Origin: DATKSG01 sp035531775
GTDB taxonomy: Bacteria > Actinomycetota > Acidimicrobiia > Acidimicrobiales > UBA8190
Direction: 5' to 3'
Length of the DNA: 54,911 nt
Assembly: GCA_035531775.1 (NCBI GenBank)
Contig: DATKSG010000009.1
Span: 1 to 54,911, forward strand
Shown: positions 27,437-36,373 of the stretch, piece after piece
How positions within the stretch are numbered: the first letter of the stretch is position 1
Layout: each line of letters starts with the position of its first letter
Notes under the pieces: generated by a model
Databases searched by the model: none
Seen by the model: only the letters and a program-made list of their open reading frames with translations
What the model was told of the DNA's origin: nothing
Program-made: the position numbers and the translations under genes

Positions 27437-28911
27437 CACGCCGCCTCGCCCTGTGCTTTCGCCGGCGCGACGAGGGCGGCCAGGCCCTGGCGGCCGTGGC
27501 CGCTCTCGTCGGCATCCTCATCCTCGTGCCCACCGGTGCCCAGCTCCTGGCCGTGGGCCAATTGCCGATCTCCCAGCAGGCGGTCTTCGGACAGGAGGCC
27601 CTGCAAGCGGCGCACGCCGGGTTGAGCGACTACATCGACCATCTCGAGACCCTTACCGACTACGTGCAGTACTGCAGCTCGGGCGCCTTCAGCTGCGGGA
27701 CCCACACACGTGACGCCACCACTCCCAACCCGGCCTTCGCCACCAGCGCCAACGACACTCATTGGGGATACCTGTCAGGCACCTCCACCACCTTGAACGT
27801 GGCGTATCAGTACCTGGTCAATACGTCTCCCTTCGTTTCTGCACCCGCCGGTCCAGTCCAGTTCGTGGTTGACGTCACGGGCCGGGCCGGGACGAGCGTC
27901 CGCTACGTCTACCAGACGCTGCAAGCCACCTTGCTGTACCTGCCGGGGACCTCCCCGACCTATGCGCCCACCCAGGTGGCTCCCACGTCGTGTGCCGCCG
28001 GCCAGCAGCAGATCCCGGAACCGGAAGGGGCCACCTATGCGTACGTCACCGCCTACGGTGCCGCCGGAGGAGGCACGAGCAGCAGCGCACCCGGCGGCGG
28101 CGGCAACGGCGCCATCGAAACCGCCTTCATCCCCCTTTCGCCGGCCAGCGTGCCGTATCTGACGGCGTCACCCGGCTTCGCCGGTGCATCGGGGACGTTC
28201 AAGCTCCTGAACATCTTCGGAGCCGGGGGGACCGGCGGGTGCGGCGGGACAGGCGGCGGCAACGGCGGCGGCTCCGGCGCGTCGGCTTTCTCGCAGCTGG
28301 GGGCGGGTGGCGGAGGCGCCACCGTGTTGTGCCAGGGCACGTCGGCACAGTGCTCGTCGCCGCCGGGCCTGTGTGCCTCGGCCGCCTCTACCGGTTGCAT
28401 CGCCGTGGCCGCCGGCGGCGGTGGTGGGACCGGAGGGGCCTTCGGTGGTACCGGCGGCTACTGGAACAACGACGGCACGTGGACCAAGAACGGCCAGGAC
28501 GGGAGCAATGTGCTCGGTCTGGGCTCGGCGGCCGGGGGCACCTACGGCGGCAGCTCATCGACGAGTGGAGCTAGCGGCGGCGGCTCGTTCATCGGCTTGC
28601 TCAACGGCCTCGGCGGCGGCGGGGGAGGGGGCTATCCCACCGGAGGCGGTGGAGGAGCCGCCGGTGGAATCCTCAATTTCGTTGCCGGCACCGGCGGTGG
28701 TGGCGGGCTTGGCAAGTCCTCGGCCATGACCCAACCCACCGGTTGTTCAGCGGCGGCCACCAATCCAGCGACGAGTTACCCGAACGCGAGCGACAACGGT
28801 GTCCTCACCATCAGCTTCTACTCGGGCCCGGCTTGCTCGGGGTCGCCACTGGGCAACGTCACGTCGCTGGTCCAGGTGACCGAGCTCTCGCCGCTGTCGT
28901 TGGGGTACTGA
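27433..28911 (+). CDS. Large glycine-rich surface protein with pilin-like N-terminus (PilX position)
   Basis: A 492-residue protein. The N-terminus DEGGQALAAVAALVGILILVPTGA has a short basic leader, GG, and a hydrophobic helix as in PilX/GspK-type minor pilins, but lacks Glu at +5. Residues about 30-190 form a helical then strand-rich region. About 205-435 are a glycine-rich domain with Gly runs (AAGGGGGTGG, GLGGGGGGGYPTGGGGG) and scattered cysteines. A short strand-rich end (NGVLTISFYSGPAC) closes it. The layout resembles glycine-rich beta-domains seen on fibre tips and adhesins. GTG 27433 is coupled to the previous stop. A tip adhesin carried by minor pilins is an inference. Confidence 0.75.
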   Translation: MTRRLALCFRRRDEGGQALAAVAALVGILILVPTGAQLLAVGQLPISQQAVFGQEALQAAHAGLSDYIDHLETLTDYVQYCSSGAFSCGTHTRDATTPNPAFATSANDTHWGYLSGTSTTLNVAYQYLVNTSPFVSAPAGPVQFVVDVTGRAGTSVRYVYQTLQATLLYLPGTSPTYAPTQVAPTSCAAGQQQIPEPEGATYAYVTAYGAAGGGTSSSAPGGGGNGAIETAFIPLSPASVPYLTASPGFAGASGTFKLLNIFGAGGTGGCGGTGGGNGGGSGASAFSQLGAGGGGATVLCQGTSAQCSSPPGLCASAASTGCIAVAAGGGGGTGGAFGGTGGYWNNDGTWTKNGQDGSNVLGLGSAAGGTYGGSSSTSGASGGGSFIGLLNGLGGGGGGGYPTGGGGGAAGGILNFVAGTGGGGGLGKSSAMTQPTGCSAAATNPATSYPNASDNGVLTISFYSGPACSGSPLGNVTSLVQVTELSPLSLGY

Positions 28912-28913
28912 TC

Positions 28914-30041
28914 TCACCGAGCCCGCTCGGCGATCCATGCGCTGATCAGGTCCGCTACCTCGTCGCGCGCCGGTGCCGGTGATTCGAGATAGTGGTCACC
29001 GGCGATCCATTCGAGCGCCTTGTCGGGCGAGGCCAGGCCGTCGAAGATGGTCCGGGCATCGGACGGGAAGACACCGACATCGGCGATGCTCTGGACCACC
29101 AACGCCGGAGCCTGGATCCGGCGCAGATGGGGCGCACCGCGACATTGCGACCGGCGGAGACTCCACATCGACAACCACGTGCGCAGCGTGGAGCTAGCCG
29201 CGATCCCGTAGGGACTGCTGTTGGCCCATTTGGGATCGCCGCCCAGGCAGCGGCCGGCCGGGCGATCCGAAGGGTCGAGCGAAGGGTCGAGGAACCTCAG
29301 GTCGGCCCATGTGCGATGGACGTTGAAGTTCCGGTCGAAGCTGCCACCGGCGGTGAGGCGTTCGAGCTCCAACTCGACCCATGCGGTGATTCGATCGTTG
29401 CGCTCGACCTGGGCGGCGCGATAGGCGGTCACGAAGTGCTCGGGGTATGGAAGTCCCTGTTCGTCGCCGTACATGTCGAGGTCCGAGCGCCGCGACAGTG
29501 GATCGCCATCATCCACCACCGACGGGTCGAGCCAGTTGGTGAGCACCTCGGGCCGACCGGGATGGGCCTGCAGCGAAACGTAGAGGTCACCGGGGGTCAG
29601 GGACTCGAGGGCCGGCGCCGAGCCCAGGCCGGGGATGGGTTCGATGACAGGGGACGAGGCTTGCGACTGGTAGGCGGCCATCAGCGAGCCGCCGCCGCAG
29701 TTGCCCAGCAGCACGACAGTGTCGACCTGCGCTTCGTGGTGCAGCCAGTGGACCCCGGCCCCTACGTCCACCAAGGCATGGTCCAAGACGAACCAGTTCT
29801 CGTTGTTGCGGTAGCGGGTGTTCCAGCCGAGGAACCCGATCCCCCGTCTCGCCAGCCGCTCGGCCAGGTAGTGCTCGGAGAAGTCGACGTTGTAGTGAGA
29901 GCTGATCACACCCACTTTGGGCCGGACTCCGGCGGGTGAATACCAGATGCCTTGACATGGGTGGAATCCTGCGCCGTTGCGGCGACCAGTCGCTGATTCG
30001 ACGGCCACGAACGTGCTGGTAACTCCTCGATCGGCGCCCAC
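28914..30041 (-). CDS. Alpha/beta-hydrolase-like protein
   Basis: A 375-residue protein with an alpha/beta-hydrolase layout: strand and oxyanion region KVGVISSHYNVDFSEHYLAERLARRG, a nucleophile-elbow-like VVLLGNCGGGSLMAAY, ALVVQSIADVGVFPSDARTIF (acid strand) and WIAGDHYLESPAPARDEV (candidate catalytic His). The elbow reads G-N-C-G-G, so the nucleophile would be Cys rather than Ser, as in dienelactone-hydrolase-like enzymes. GTG 30041 lies one base after the stop of the upstream lipoprotein gene. Substrate unknown. Confidence 0.75.
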   Translation of the reverse strand: MGADRGVTSTFVAVESATGRRNGAGFHPCQGIWYSPAGVRPKVGVISSHYNVDFSEHYLAERLARRGIGFLGWNTRYRNNENWFVLDHALVDVGAGVHWLHHEAQVDTVVLLGNCGGGSLMAAYQSQASSPVIEPIPGLGSAPALESLTPGDLYVSLQAHPGRPEVLTNWLDPSVVDDGDPLSRRSDLDMYGDEQGLPYPEHFVTAYRAAQVERNDRITAWVELELERLTAGGSFDRNFNVHRTWADLRFLDPSLDPSDRPAGRCLGGDPKWANSSPYGIAASSTLRTWLSMWSLRRSQCRGAPHLRRIQAPALVVQSIADVGVFPSDARTIFDGLASPDKALEWIAGDHYLESPAPARDEVADLISAWIAERAR

Positions 30042-30042
30042 T

Positions 30043-30486
30043 TCAGCGTCCGACCGGCTCGGGCAGCGTGGGCACTTCGGACGAGGTGTTGGACGGTGAC
30101 GGGGGAGCGGGACCGGTGCCCGTGGCAACATCGGCACACTGCTGCTGCAAGGCGTTCACCAAGTCCGATTCTGGCACCCGGGAGCTTTCGCTCAAGGTGG
30201 TGGTGAGGGCCTGCCACTGGGCCGACTGGCCTGCCGCGGTGGCGGCTAACGGCAGAGCGGCGCGCAACTCGGCCAAGGCCGCGGCCACCAATGTGGCCTG
30301 AGCCTGGGCCGAGGTGGCGTGGCCCGCCGATCGATACAGGGTCAAGGAGCGGTCCACATGGGTGCAGGCCTGGCGAACCAGCGAGGTGGCGTCGAAGTTG
30401 GCACACCCCGCCACGCTCCCGCCGAGGACCGCGGCCAAGGCAAAGCTGATTGCCCAGGTCGATCGGCCCCTCACTCGTTGAGCCAT
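30043..30486 (-). CDS. Small predicted lipoprotein
   Basis: A 147-residue protein with a signal peptide and lipobox GSVAGC (Cys28), so it is expected to be lipid-anchored on the outer face of the membrane. The mature part is mostly helical and Ala/Leu/Gln-rich (QAQATLVAAALAELRAALPLAATAAGQSAQW), then a Pro/Ser/Thr tail. No family recognised. Its start overlaps the end of the gene upstream (30471-31031) by 16 bases. Confidence 0.75.
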   Translation of the reverse strand: MAQRVRGRSTWAISFALAAVLGGSVAGCANFDATSLVRQACTHVDRSLTLYRSAGHATSAQAQATLVAAALAELRAALPLAATAAGQSAQWQALTTTLSESSRVPESDLVNALQQQCADVATGTGPAPPSPSNTSSEVPTLPEPVGR

Positions 30487-31031
30487 CCCGGGGCGGCGTC
30501 GAGGAGGTACCGGCTAACGGCAAGGCAACGGTCGAACACATCGCACAGCAGCTCCTCGCCGCCGAGCACCCGGGCCAACGACACCGGGTAGCGAGCCAGG
30601 ATCGACAGGCGTCGCTCTGGGGCGTCAGTAGCCGAGGCGAACGAGTCGATGGCCGACACCTCGAGCGGCAGGTCGATCCCCCCCACGCCGGCGAGGTCGA
30701 TGGCGAGGCGCAGGAGGTCGGGTCCGCTCGGTAACGGTGGCAGGCCCCATGTGAAAGTCAAGGGGAAGTGGTACTCGTCGGGTGGGTCGACGTCCTCGGG
30801 GAGGTCGATCACGGCGTCCTCGAACGACAGTAGGGTCCGGGGGTCCACCTCCAGAGCCAGGTGCAGGTCGAGCGGGCCACCACAGCCCTCCTCGGGGTGG
30901 AGATCAACTTCCCAGGTCTGGCGCAGGGAGTACGTCTCGACGAAATGGCGCTCGTCGTGCACGTGGAAGCCGTGGTCGACAGAGTGGTCTTTCAGGTCGG
31001 CCACGTACCCGGCGACGTCGATGACGGCCAC
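30471..31031 (-). CDS. Protein of unknown function
   Basis: A soluble, acidic 186-residue protein. The N-terminus has a strand-turn pattern rich in His and acidic residues (HSVDHGFHVHDERHFVETYSL), the centre PLDLHLALEVDPRTLLSFED and TFTWGLPPLPSGPDLLRLAIDL, and the C-terminal part is helical (RYPVSLARVLGGEELLCDVFDRCLAVSRYLL). I do not recognise it. First gene of a three-gene minus-strand run with the lipoprotein and hydrolase-like genes, divergent from the IMPase gene. Confidence 0.7.
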   Translation of the reverse strand: MAVIDVAGYVADLKDHSVDHGFHVHDERHFVETYSLRQTWEVDLHPEEGCGGPLDLHLALEVDPRTLLSFEDAVIDLPEDVDPPDEYHFPLTFTWGLPPLPSGPDLLRLAIDLAGVGGIDLPLEVSAIDSFASATDAPERRLSILARYPVSLARVLGGEELLCDVFDRCLAVSRYLLDAAPGWLNE

Positions 31032-31101
31032 AGTGGAGGCAGCCTAATGGGTGGAACCCGAGCCCACGGGAGGTGGCCCGACGACCCGGTAGGGTCGGGA
31101 G

Positions 31102-31854
31102 GTGGACGATGACGCACTCCTCAGGGTGTGCCATGGGGTGGTGGACGCCGTATCTCGGTCGCTGCACGACGTCCAGGACTGGCGGCCGGCGGGGGAGCGA
31201 CCGGGCCAGTACGCCATCGATCTTGTAGCCGACCGGGCGGCGCTGGATGTCCTCCAAGGGGCAGGTCTCGGTGTCCTGTCCGAGGAGAGCGGCGCTCAGG
31301 GTATCGATGCCGAGTACGTGGCTGTTCTCGACCCGGTGGACGGGTCGACAAATGCCTCGAGAGGCGTGCCGTGGTATGCCACCAGCATCTGCGTGGTGGA
31401 CCGCCACGGCCCGCGGGCCGCAGTGGTAGCCAACCTGGCCACCGGGGTGCGGTACCAGGCCACGCGCGGCGGTGGAGCTTGGCGCGACGGGGTGCGCCTG
31501 CGCACCTCAGGTTGTGCCGACCTCCACGAGTCGGTGGTGGCGCTCTCGGGGTACCCGTCTCGGCACCTCGGATGGGCCCAGTTCCGGGCCTTCGGTGCAG
31601 CGGCGCTGGATCTGTGTGCGGTTGCTGATGGGACCGTCGATGCCTTTTCCGCTGTGGGAAGGGCCCACCTTGGGGCGTGGGACTACCTAGGAGGCGTCCT
31701 TGTGTGTACGGAGGCGGGCGCCGCGGTGGCCGACCTCGACGGCGGTGAGCTGGTGACGTTCGACCACTCGGCCCGGCGAGCCGTGGCTGCCGGTGCCTCC
31801 ACCCAGTTGCTCGGCCAGCTGAGCGGCGCTGTGCTCGGCGCCCGAAGCCTCTGA
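31102..31854 (+). CDS. Inositol monophosphatase-family phosphatase
   Basis: A 250-residue Mg-dependent phosphatase of the IMPase/FIG superfamily. Metal ligands are visible: Glu61/62 in VLSEESG, Asp77 and Asp80 in LDPVDGSTNASRGVPWY, and the Asp of GAWDYLGG. Possible substrates include myo-inositol phosphate, histidinol phosphate or PAP, all used in actinobacteria. Sequence alone does not decide. GTG start at 31102, stop one base before the next ATG. Confidence 0.9.
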   Translation: MDDDALLRVCHGVVDAVSRSLHDVQDWRPAGERPGQYAIDLVADRAALDVLQGAGLGVLSEESGAQGIDAEYVAVLDPVDGSTNASRGVPWYATSICVVDRHGPRAAVVANLATGVRYQATRGGGAWRDGVRLRTSGCADLHESVVALSGYPSRHLGWAQFRAFGAAALDLCAVADGTVDAFSAVGRAHLGAWDYLGGVLVCTEAGAAVADLDGGELVTFDHSARRAVAAGASTQLLGQLSGAVLGARSL

Positions 31855-31855
31855 C

Positions 31856-32074
31856 ATGGCCGGGCGCCGAAAAGTTCGATCCCGGCGCGAGCAGCCGCGA
31901 CTCCGCCTCTCACACTGGCGAGCCGATGGGGACCCCAAAACCCGTTTCGGAAGTGAGGACGAAGCCAATCGCAGCGCCTTTCAGGCTCGTCTCGACCACG
32001 GTGTCGACCTGGTGGCGTACCGATGTGAGTTCTGCCTGGGCTGGCACCTCGGGAGCTCCTCAGGGAGTGGATGA
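31856..32074 (+). CDS. Small basic protein with C-terminal zinc-ribbon-like knuckle
   Basis: A 72-residue Arg-rich protein ending VAYRCEFCLGWHLG. The YxCxxCxxWH pattern is typical of short actinobacterial and phage zinc-ribbon-like proteins that lie downstream of unrelated genes. ATG 31856 directly follows the IMPase stop. Its last 15 bases overlap the convergent adenylate cyclase gene. Function unknown. Confidence 0.65.
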   Translation: MAGRRKVRSRREQPRLRLSHWRADGDPKTRFGSEDEANRSAFQARLDHGVDLVAYRCEFCLGWHLGSSSGSG

Positions 32075-33040
32075 CGATGCCCTGCGCACCGACCACGCTC
32101 GCACCAGGCCGAGGCCCTTGACCTTGCGTGGTCGAAGCGGGTGCACCGAAATGCCGGCACAGTCGAAGAGGGAATTGCCCATCGCATCGTCCACCAGGAC
32201 AGTGTCGGGACGAGCCAGCTCGGCCAGGCGGCTGGCTCGGTTCACGGTGTCCCCGTAGACATCTCCTTCCACCGAGACGAGGGCTCCCATCGACATGCCG
32301 ATCCTCACGGGCGGCATCGATTCGTCGAGGCTCAACGTCTTTTCTATGCCCAGCGCGGCCCAGGCGGCGGCCTCTGGTTCGGGAGCGACGAACATGACGG
32401 CGTCGCCGATCACCTTGAGGACCCGGCCACCGTTGGTGGCCACCTGGAGGTTGGCAGTCTGCTGGAAACTGGCCAGGAGTTCGGGCAACTCGTCTTGGCG
32501 CATGTGGGATGAGAGCCTGGTGTAACCCACCAAGTCGGCGAAGCCCACCACTTCCGATTCCCGGGGATCGAAGCGGCGCCGCAGGGAAGCGGCCAGGTGT
32601 CGCCGCCAGACGTAGGTGATGAATAGCTCGTTCATCGGTAGTGTGAGCGCCACTCTGGCCCGGATCTCATCCTCAACGGCCTTCTTCGGGGGACCGTCAC
32701 CTTCGGCGGTGAGATCGAGCCCTCCGCCGGTGAGCTGGGCCTGTGCTGTCGCCACCCTGGCCAAGGCCTGGCCGAGCACGCGTGTCATTCCGATGATGTC
32801 GTCGATGTCGACCAGCCCCGACTCCTGGAGGAACCGGAGGTTGCGCAGTATTTCGACATCGTCGTCAGTGAAGGATCGGACGTGGCGGTCGGTGGGTGGG
32901 AATCCGAGCTCCACCCAAAGGCGCTCGGCGTCGTCGATGGCCATGCCGGAGATCTCTGCCACTTCCTGGCCTGTGTGGACGAGAGGACCGATTATGTCCT
33001 GCGCCAGAGCGCTCAGGAAGTCGTGGCGCGGCGCCGTCAT
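32060..33040 (-). CDS. Class III adenylate cyclase with N-terminal regulatory domain (Rv1264-like)
   Basis: A soluble 326-residue cyclase making cAMP. The N-terminal half (about 1-150) is a helical regulatory module beginning with a MerR-like segment (FTDDDVEILRNLRFLQESGLVDIDDI), like the pH-sensing domain of mycobacterial Rv1264. The catalytic half has metal-binding Asp169 (FADLVGYTRLS) and Asp213 (VIGDAVMF), adenine-selecting Lys209 and Asp260, and transition-state Asn267 and Arg271 (GDTVNRASRL). All catalytic residues are present, so activity is expected. Its ATG is one base after the stop of the phosphoesterase gene, so the two are co-transcribed. Confidence 0.9.
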   Translation of the reverse strand: MTAPRHDFLSALAQDIIGPLVHTGQEVAEISGMAIDDAERLWVELGFPPTDRHVRSFTDDDVEILRNLRFLQESGLVDIDDIIGMTRVLGQALARVATAQAQLTGGGLDLTAEGDGPPKKAVEDEIRARVALTLPMNELFITYVWRRHLAASLRRRFDPRESEVVGFADLVGYTRLSSHMRQDELPELLASFQQTANLQVATNGGRVLKVIGDAVMFVAPEPEAAAWAALGIEKTLSLDESMPPVRIGMSMGALVSVEGDVYGDTVNRASRLAELARPDTVLVDDAMGNSLFDCAGISVHPLRPRKVKGLGLVRAWSVRRASSSTP

Positions 33041-33041
33041 G

Positions 33042-34412
33042 TCACGGTACGTAGGACTTCGGATCTTCAGCCACGCACATCGCGGTACTGGTGGGGAGCT
33101 GAGCTTCAGCCAGAGTAGGTGGGTTCAGGAACGGCGGGTTCGCTGCCGACAAGTCGAGGCAATCGAGCAAGGTGTTGGCGTTCGCATCCCGGAAGGTCAA
33201 AGCCGGCAGGTTCCACTTGATCTCGACCGTCTTGAGAATCGATGTGTGGTCACACACGACGTGGGATACATATCCCGGTTTGGCCCATGCCGATACCACT
33301 ACCGTCGGCACACGGAATCCGGTGTAAGTGTAGTAGTCGCCGTAGAAGTCGGTGACCTCTGGTAGGACGCCGTCTGGTGCCGGCACGCGAGCTGGTGGGA
33401 TGTGGTCGTAGTAGCCGCCGCCCTCGTCATAGGTGACGATCAGCATGGTGTGCTTCCAGGCCGGGCCGCGCATGACGGCATTGACGATCTGTTCGATGTA
33501 GGTCTGCCCTGAGGAGATGTCGTCAGGGGACTCGTCGGAGATTAGGGCGAACACCTCAGGGTCAATGATGCTGTAGCCGGGAAGCGTGCCTGCCGCGCAA
33601 TCGGCGAAGAAGTCGGCCACCGGCACCATGTGTTCGGGGTATTTCTCTAGCACGTAGGGCCACAGCGCTGCTGTCGGAGCGTCGATGAAGTAGTCCTTCC
33701 ACGGGACTCCGTGCTGGCTCAACGTATCGAAGATGGTTCCGTTGGGCGGCGGGGGATCGCTGGGTCCCGGAAGGGGGTCCCCGACGATTCCGAGAGCGGT
33801 ACCGGCGGTGAAGAAACGCCGATTGGGATAGGTCTGGGCCATGACCGACGAGTAGTAGCGGGCACAGGTCGGGAAGGTCGTGCCGAGGGCATTGGTGAAG
33901 GGGAGCAGATCCTTGGTCCAGTACGTCATGGGCCCATCGCCCTGAGCCACCACGAAGCCGTCCATCTTCCCCTGGTCCCACGACTGGTGGCCGCTGTCCC
34001 ACCCGTTGCCCACGGAATAGCCGACCTGACATGTCGTGGTGGCCGGCGTAACAAGGACAGGCTTTCCGTTGGCGTTGGGGCAGAAGTTAGTGGCTCTTCC
34101 GGAAGCGTCGAAGGTCAAGCCGTCGGGCAGGCCGTCGGTGGGTGCCGAGGTGGCGTTCTTGGCCAGGGTCCCGAAGTAGGAGTCGTACGTGTGGTTCTCC
34201 ATCATGAGCGCCACTATGTGGCGGATCTGAGGGAGAGTGTCGGTCCCGGCAGGCAGGGTCGGGAATGGTCGGGATCCCGGGGCTAACAGGGCCCTGGCGC
34301 TGCCGGCCAGGGCGAGGCTGTTACCAGCTCGGCCCAAGGTGCTCCCAGCGACACCCATGGCGCCCATGCCAGCCATGGCCTTGAGCACGGAGCGACGATC
34401 GATTGGGCGCAT
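33042..34412 (-). CDS. Tat-exported phospholipase C/acid phosphatase-family phosphoesterase
   Basis: A 456-residue protein of the PLC (phosphoesterase/AcpA) superfamily. ATG 34412 starts RPIDRRSVLKAMAGMGAMG, a twin-arginine signal peptide. The mature protein has the metal-site motif IVALMMENHTYDSYFG, the central YSIIDPEVF, the acidic IVTYDEGGGYYDHI and the late CDHTSILKTVEIKWNLP, in the order seen in bacterial phospholipases C. Expected to hydrolyse phosphodiesters or phosphomonoesters outside the cell. Substrate unknown. It is the first gene of a pair with the adenylate cyclase. Confidence 0.88.
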   Translation of the reverse strand: MRPIDRRSVLKAMAGMGAMGVAGSTLGRAGNSLALAGSARALLAPGSRPFPTLPAGTDTLPQIRHIVALMMENHTYDSYFGTLAKNATSAPTDGLPDGLTFDASGRATNFCPNANGKPVLVTPATTTCQVGYSVGNGWDSGHQSWDQGKMDGFVVAQGDGPMTYWTKDLLPFTNALGTTFPTCARYYSSVMAQTYPNRRFFTAGTALGIVGDPLPGPSDPPPPNGTIFDTLSQHGVPWKDYFIDAPTAALWPYVLEKYPEHMVPVADFFADCAAGTLPGYSIIDPEVFALISDESPDDISSGQTYIEQIVNAVMRGPAWKHTMLIVTYDEGGGYYDHIPPARVPAPDGVLPEVTDFYGDYYTYTGFRVPTVVVSAWAKPGYVSHVVCDHTSILKTVEIKWNLPALTFRDANANTLLDCLDLSAANPPFLNPPTLAEAQLPTSTAMCVAEDPKSYVP

Positions 34413-34694
34413 GCAGATTCTCCTCGACTTCTCCGGAACGGATCTCGGACGGCCCTCGGCGCGCCACCAGATCGACACTGCTCTCCACCAGAGCACCGTG
34501 GCCACCATGGTCACCCGGAATGCGCTCCGGCGTCCACCCGTACCGCCGTGCGCAACCGGGGGATCACATCGGGGAAGATCCCACGGGCTCTAACGCAAAG
34601 GCAACCAGGTGAAACCATCTGCTCAAGGAGCGCTCTACCTCATGTCCCCGGGTAGGGGAGCGTGGCATATTCGCAGGTACGATGGGGTGCGTTC

Positions 34695-34771
34695 GGGCGT
34701 TTAGCTCAGTTGGTTAGAGCAGCTGGCTTACAACCAGCAGGTCGGGGGTTCGAATCCCTCAGCGCCCACCA
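34695..34771 (+). tRNA. tRNA-Val (anticodon TAC), CCA encoded
   Basis: Acceptor GGGCGTT/AGCGCCC with one G-T pair, D-arm GCTC..GAGC, anticodon stem GCTGG/CCAGC with loop CTTACAA, T-arm GGGGG-TTCGAAT-CCCTC, discriminator A, and the 3' CCA is present in the DNA (34769-34771). Confidence 0.95.
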
Positions 34772-35023
34772 GACGCCCGAACTCCGACAGCCCGAACCTC
34801 GACAGTGCCGACCGAACCTGTGAGAATTCGGTGATGTATCGGCTGAGAGAGTGGATGGAAATCTGGTGTCATGGGGATTGCACGGCAGTGAGCCGGGCGA
34901 CGTTACGTTCAGAAGCGACCCCACAGCCACGATCTCGGCGTTCGCCGTCACCGTCGAACGAGCCGGGGGAGTCGCCTGCCCGTCCCACGTGCCCGTGTGC
35001 ACGAGCGGTCCTCTGAGTACCTG

Positions 35024-35908
35024 ATGCTCGCCACCCAGCCATTCGGGCGCACCGGACACTCGAGCACGCGCGTCATCTTCGGAGCTGCGGCCCTCGGATG
35101 GGCCAGCCAGGCGAAGGCGGACGAAGCGTTGGCGGTGTTGAGCGAGTTCGGCATCAACCATCTCGATACCGCCGCTGACTATGGCGACTCCGAGCTCCGA
35201 CTCGCCCCGTGGCTCGCTGCTGGGCGTCATGAGTACTTCGTGGCGACAAAGACAGGACATCGCACCGCCCCGGGGGCGCGGGCAAGCCTCGAGCGGTCCC
35301 TTCAACGACTAGGGACTGACCATGTTGATCTCGTGCAGCTTCACAACCTCGTCGAAGAGGATGAATGGGAAGTGGCCCATAGCCCGGGCGGGGCTGTTGA
35401 AGGGTTGGTTCAAGCTCAACAGGAGGGGCTTACTCGCTTCATCGGAGTTACCGGTCACGGCATGAGGATCGCCAGGATGCACCTACGCAGCCTGGAAAGA
35501 TTCGACTTCGACTCGGTGCTGTTGCCGTACAACTTCGCGTTGCTCGCTGATCACACTTATCGGGAGGATGTCGAGGCCCTACTTGAGTTGTGTGAGGAAC
35601 GCAGGGTCGCCGTGCAAGCGATCAAAGCCGTCGCCCGGCGACGGTGGCGCCCGGAGGAGACCGGCCCGAAGTTCAGCTGGTACGAGCCTCTGCCGCCTGG
35701 AACTGAACTGGAACGGGCCATTCGCTACATCCTTGGGCAACCTTCGCTGTTCCTCAACTCGTCCAGCGATCTTCGACTCCTGCGTCCTACTTTGGAAGCA
35801 GCTGCGGGAGCGCGGCGGGACGAGCCGACGATGGTTGATCTGCACACCGACGCCGTGCGACTCGGGATAGAGCCTCTGTTCGACGGTGACGTGTTGGACC
35901 GAATATGA
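35024..35908 (+). CDS. Aldo/keto reductase-family protein
   Basis: A 294-residue (beta/alpha)8 NADPH oxidoreductase homologue. Visible: FGRTGHSSTRVIFGAAALG, INHLDTAADYGDSE (catalytic Asp and Tyr), YFVATKTGHR (catalytic Lys), DHVDLVQLHNL (catalytic His), and C-terminal helices. The barrel's late part is short and the final RxxxxNxxE cofactor loop is weak. ATG 35024 starts close to the conserved core; GTG 34997 is also in frame. Substrate unknown. Confidence 0.85.
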   Translation: MLATQPFGRTGHSSTRVIFGAAALGWASQAKADEALAVLSEFGINHLDTAADYGDSELRLAPWLAAGRHEYFVATKTGHRTAPGARASLERSLQRLGTDHVDLVQLHNLVEEDEWEVAHSPGGAVEGLVQAQQEGLTRFIGVTGHGMRIARMHLRSLERFDFDSVLLPYNFALLADHTYREDVEALLELCEERRVAVQAIKAVARRRWRPEETGPKFSWYEPLPPGTELERAIRYILGQPSLFLNSSSDLRLLRPTLEAAAGARRDEPTMVDLHTDAVRLGIEPLFDGDVLDRI

Positions 35909-35929
35909 GCGTCAGAACGACGGATCTCC

Positions 35930-36352
35930 TCAGCGCTTTCCGATGCGATCCGCGATTCCGTCGATCAGGAGACCGATACCCACCCCGAGCATCCAGATGT
36001 CCTTGCTGATCCCGATGCCTTGTTGCGAAGGCCAGATACTGCCCGGCCTGCGAAGTCCCGGAGTCTGGGCATAGAGGCCGACCAAGCCGGCGGAGAATCC
36101 CGTCAGTGCCAAGCCGGCCATGATCGGAGACACGAATGGCGTCACCAGTAGTGCTCCGGTGGCGATTTCGCCGGCGGCCAAGACACGGAGGAACGCGGAA
36201 GGACTCATACTCTGGAACTGCGGGTATGCGTCGGCAGCCATGGCATGGACCGCTCGAGCCCGCTGTTCGTCTCGGTGCCACTTCTCTATGCCGGCGTGGA
36301 GCACGTAGGCGCCAGTTGTCAATCGGGTGGGCATCCTGCGGAGCCTCATCAT
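35930..36352 (-). CDS. DoxX-like four-helix membrane protein
   Basis: A 140-residue membrane protein with about four hydrophobic helices (LTTGAYVLHAGIEKW, FLRVLAAGEIATGALLV, PIMAGLALTGFSAGLVGLY, IWMLGVGIGLLIDGI), in the layout of the DoxX/SURF4 family. Starts at ATG 36352 or 36349. Convergent with the aldo/keto reductase (21-base gap). Role unknown. Confidence 0.7.
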   Translation of the reverse strand: MMRLRRMPTRLTTGAYVLHAGIEKWHRDEQRARAVHAMAADAYPQFQSMSPSAFLRVLAAGEIATGALLVTPFVSPIMAGLALTGFSAGLVGLYAQTPGLRRPGSIWPSQQGIGISKDIWMLGVGIGLLIDGIADRIGKR

Positions 36353-36373
36353 GACCACAGGGTAGTCAACACC

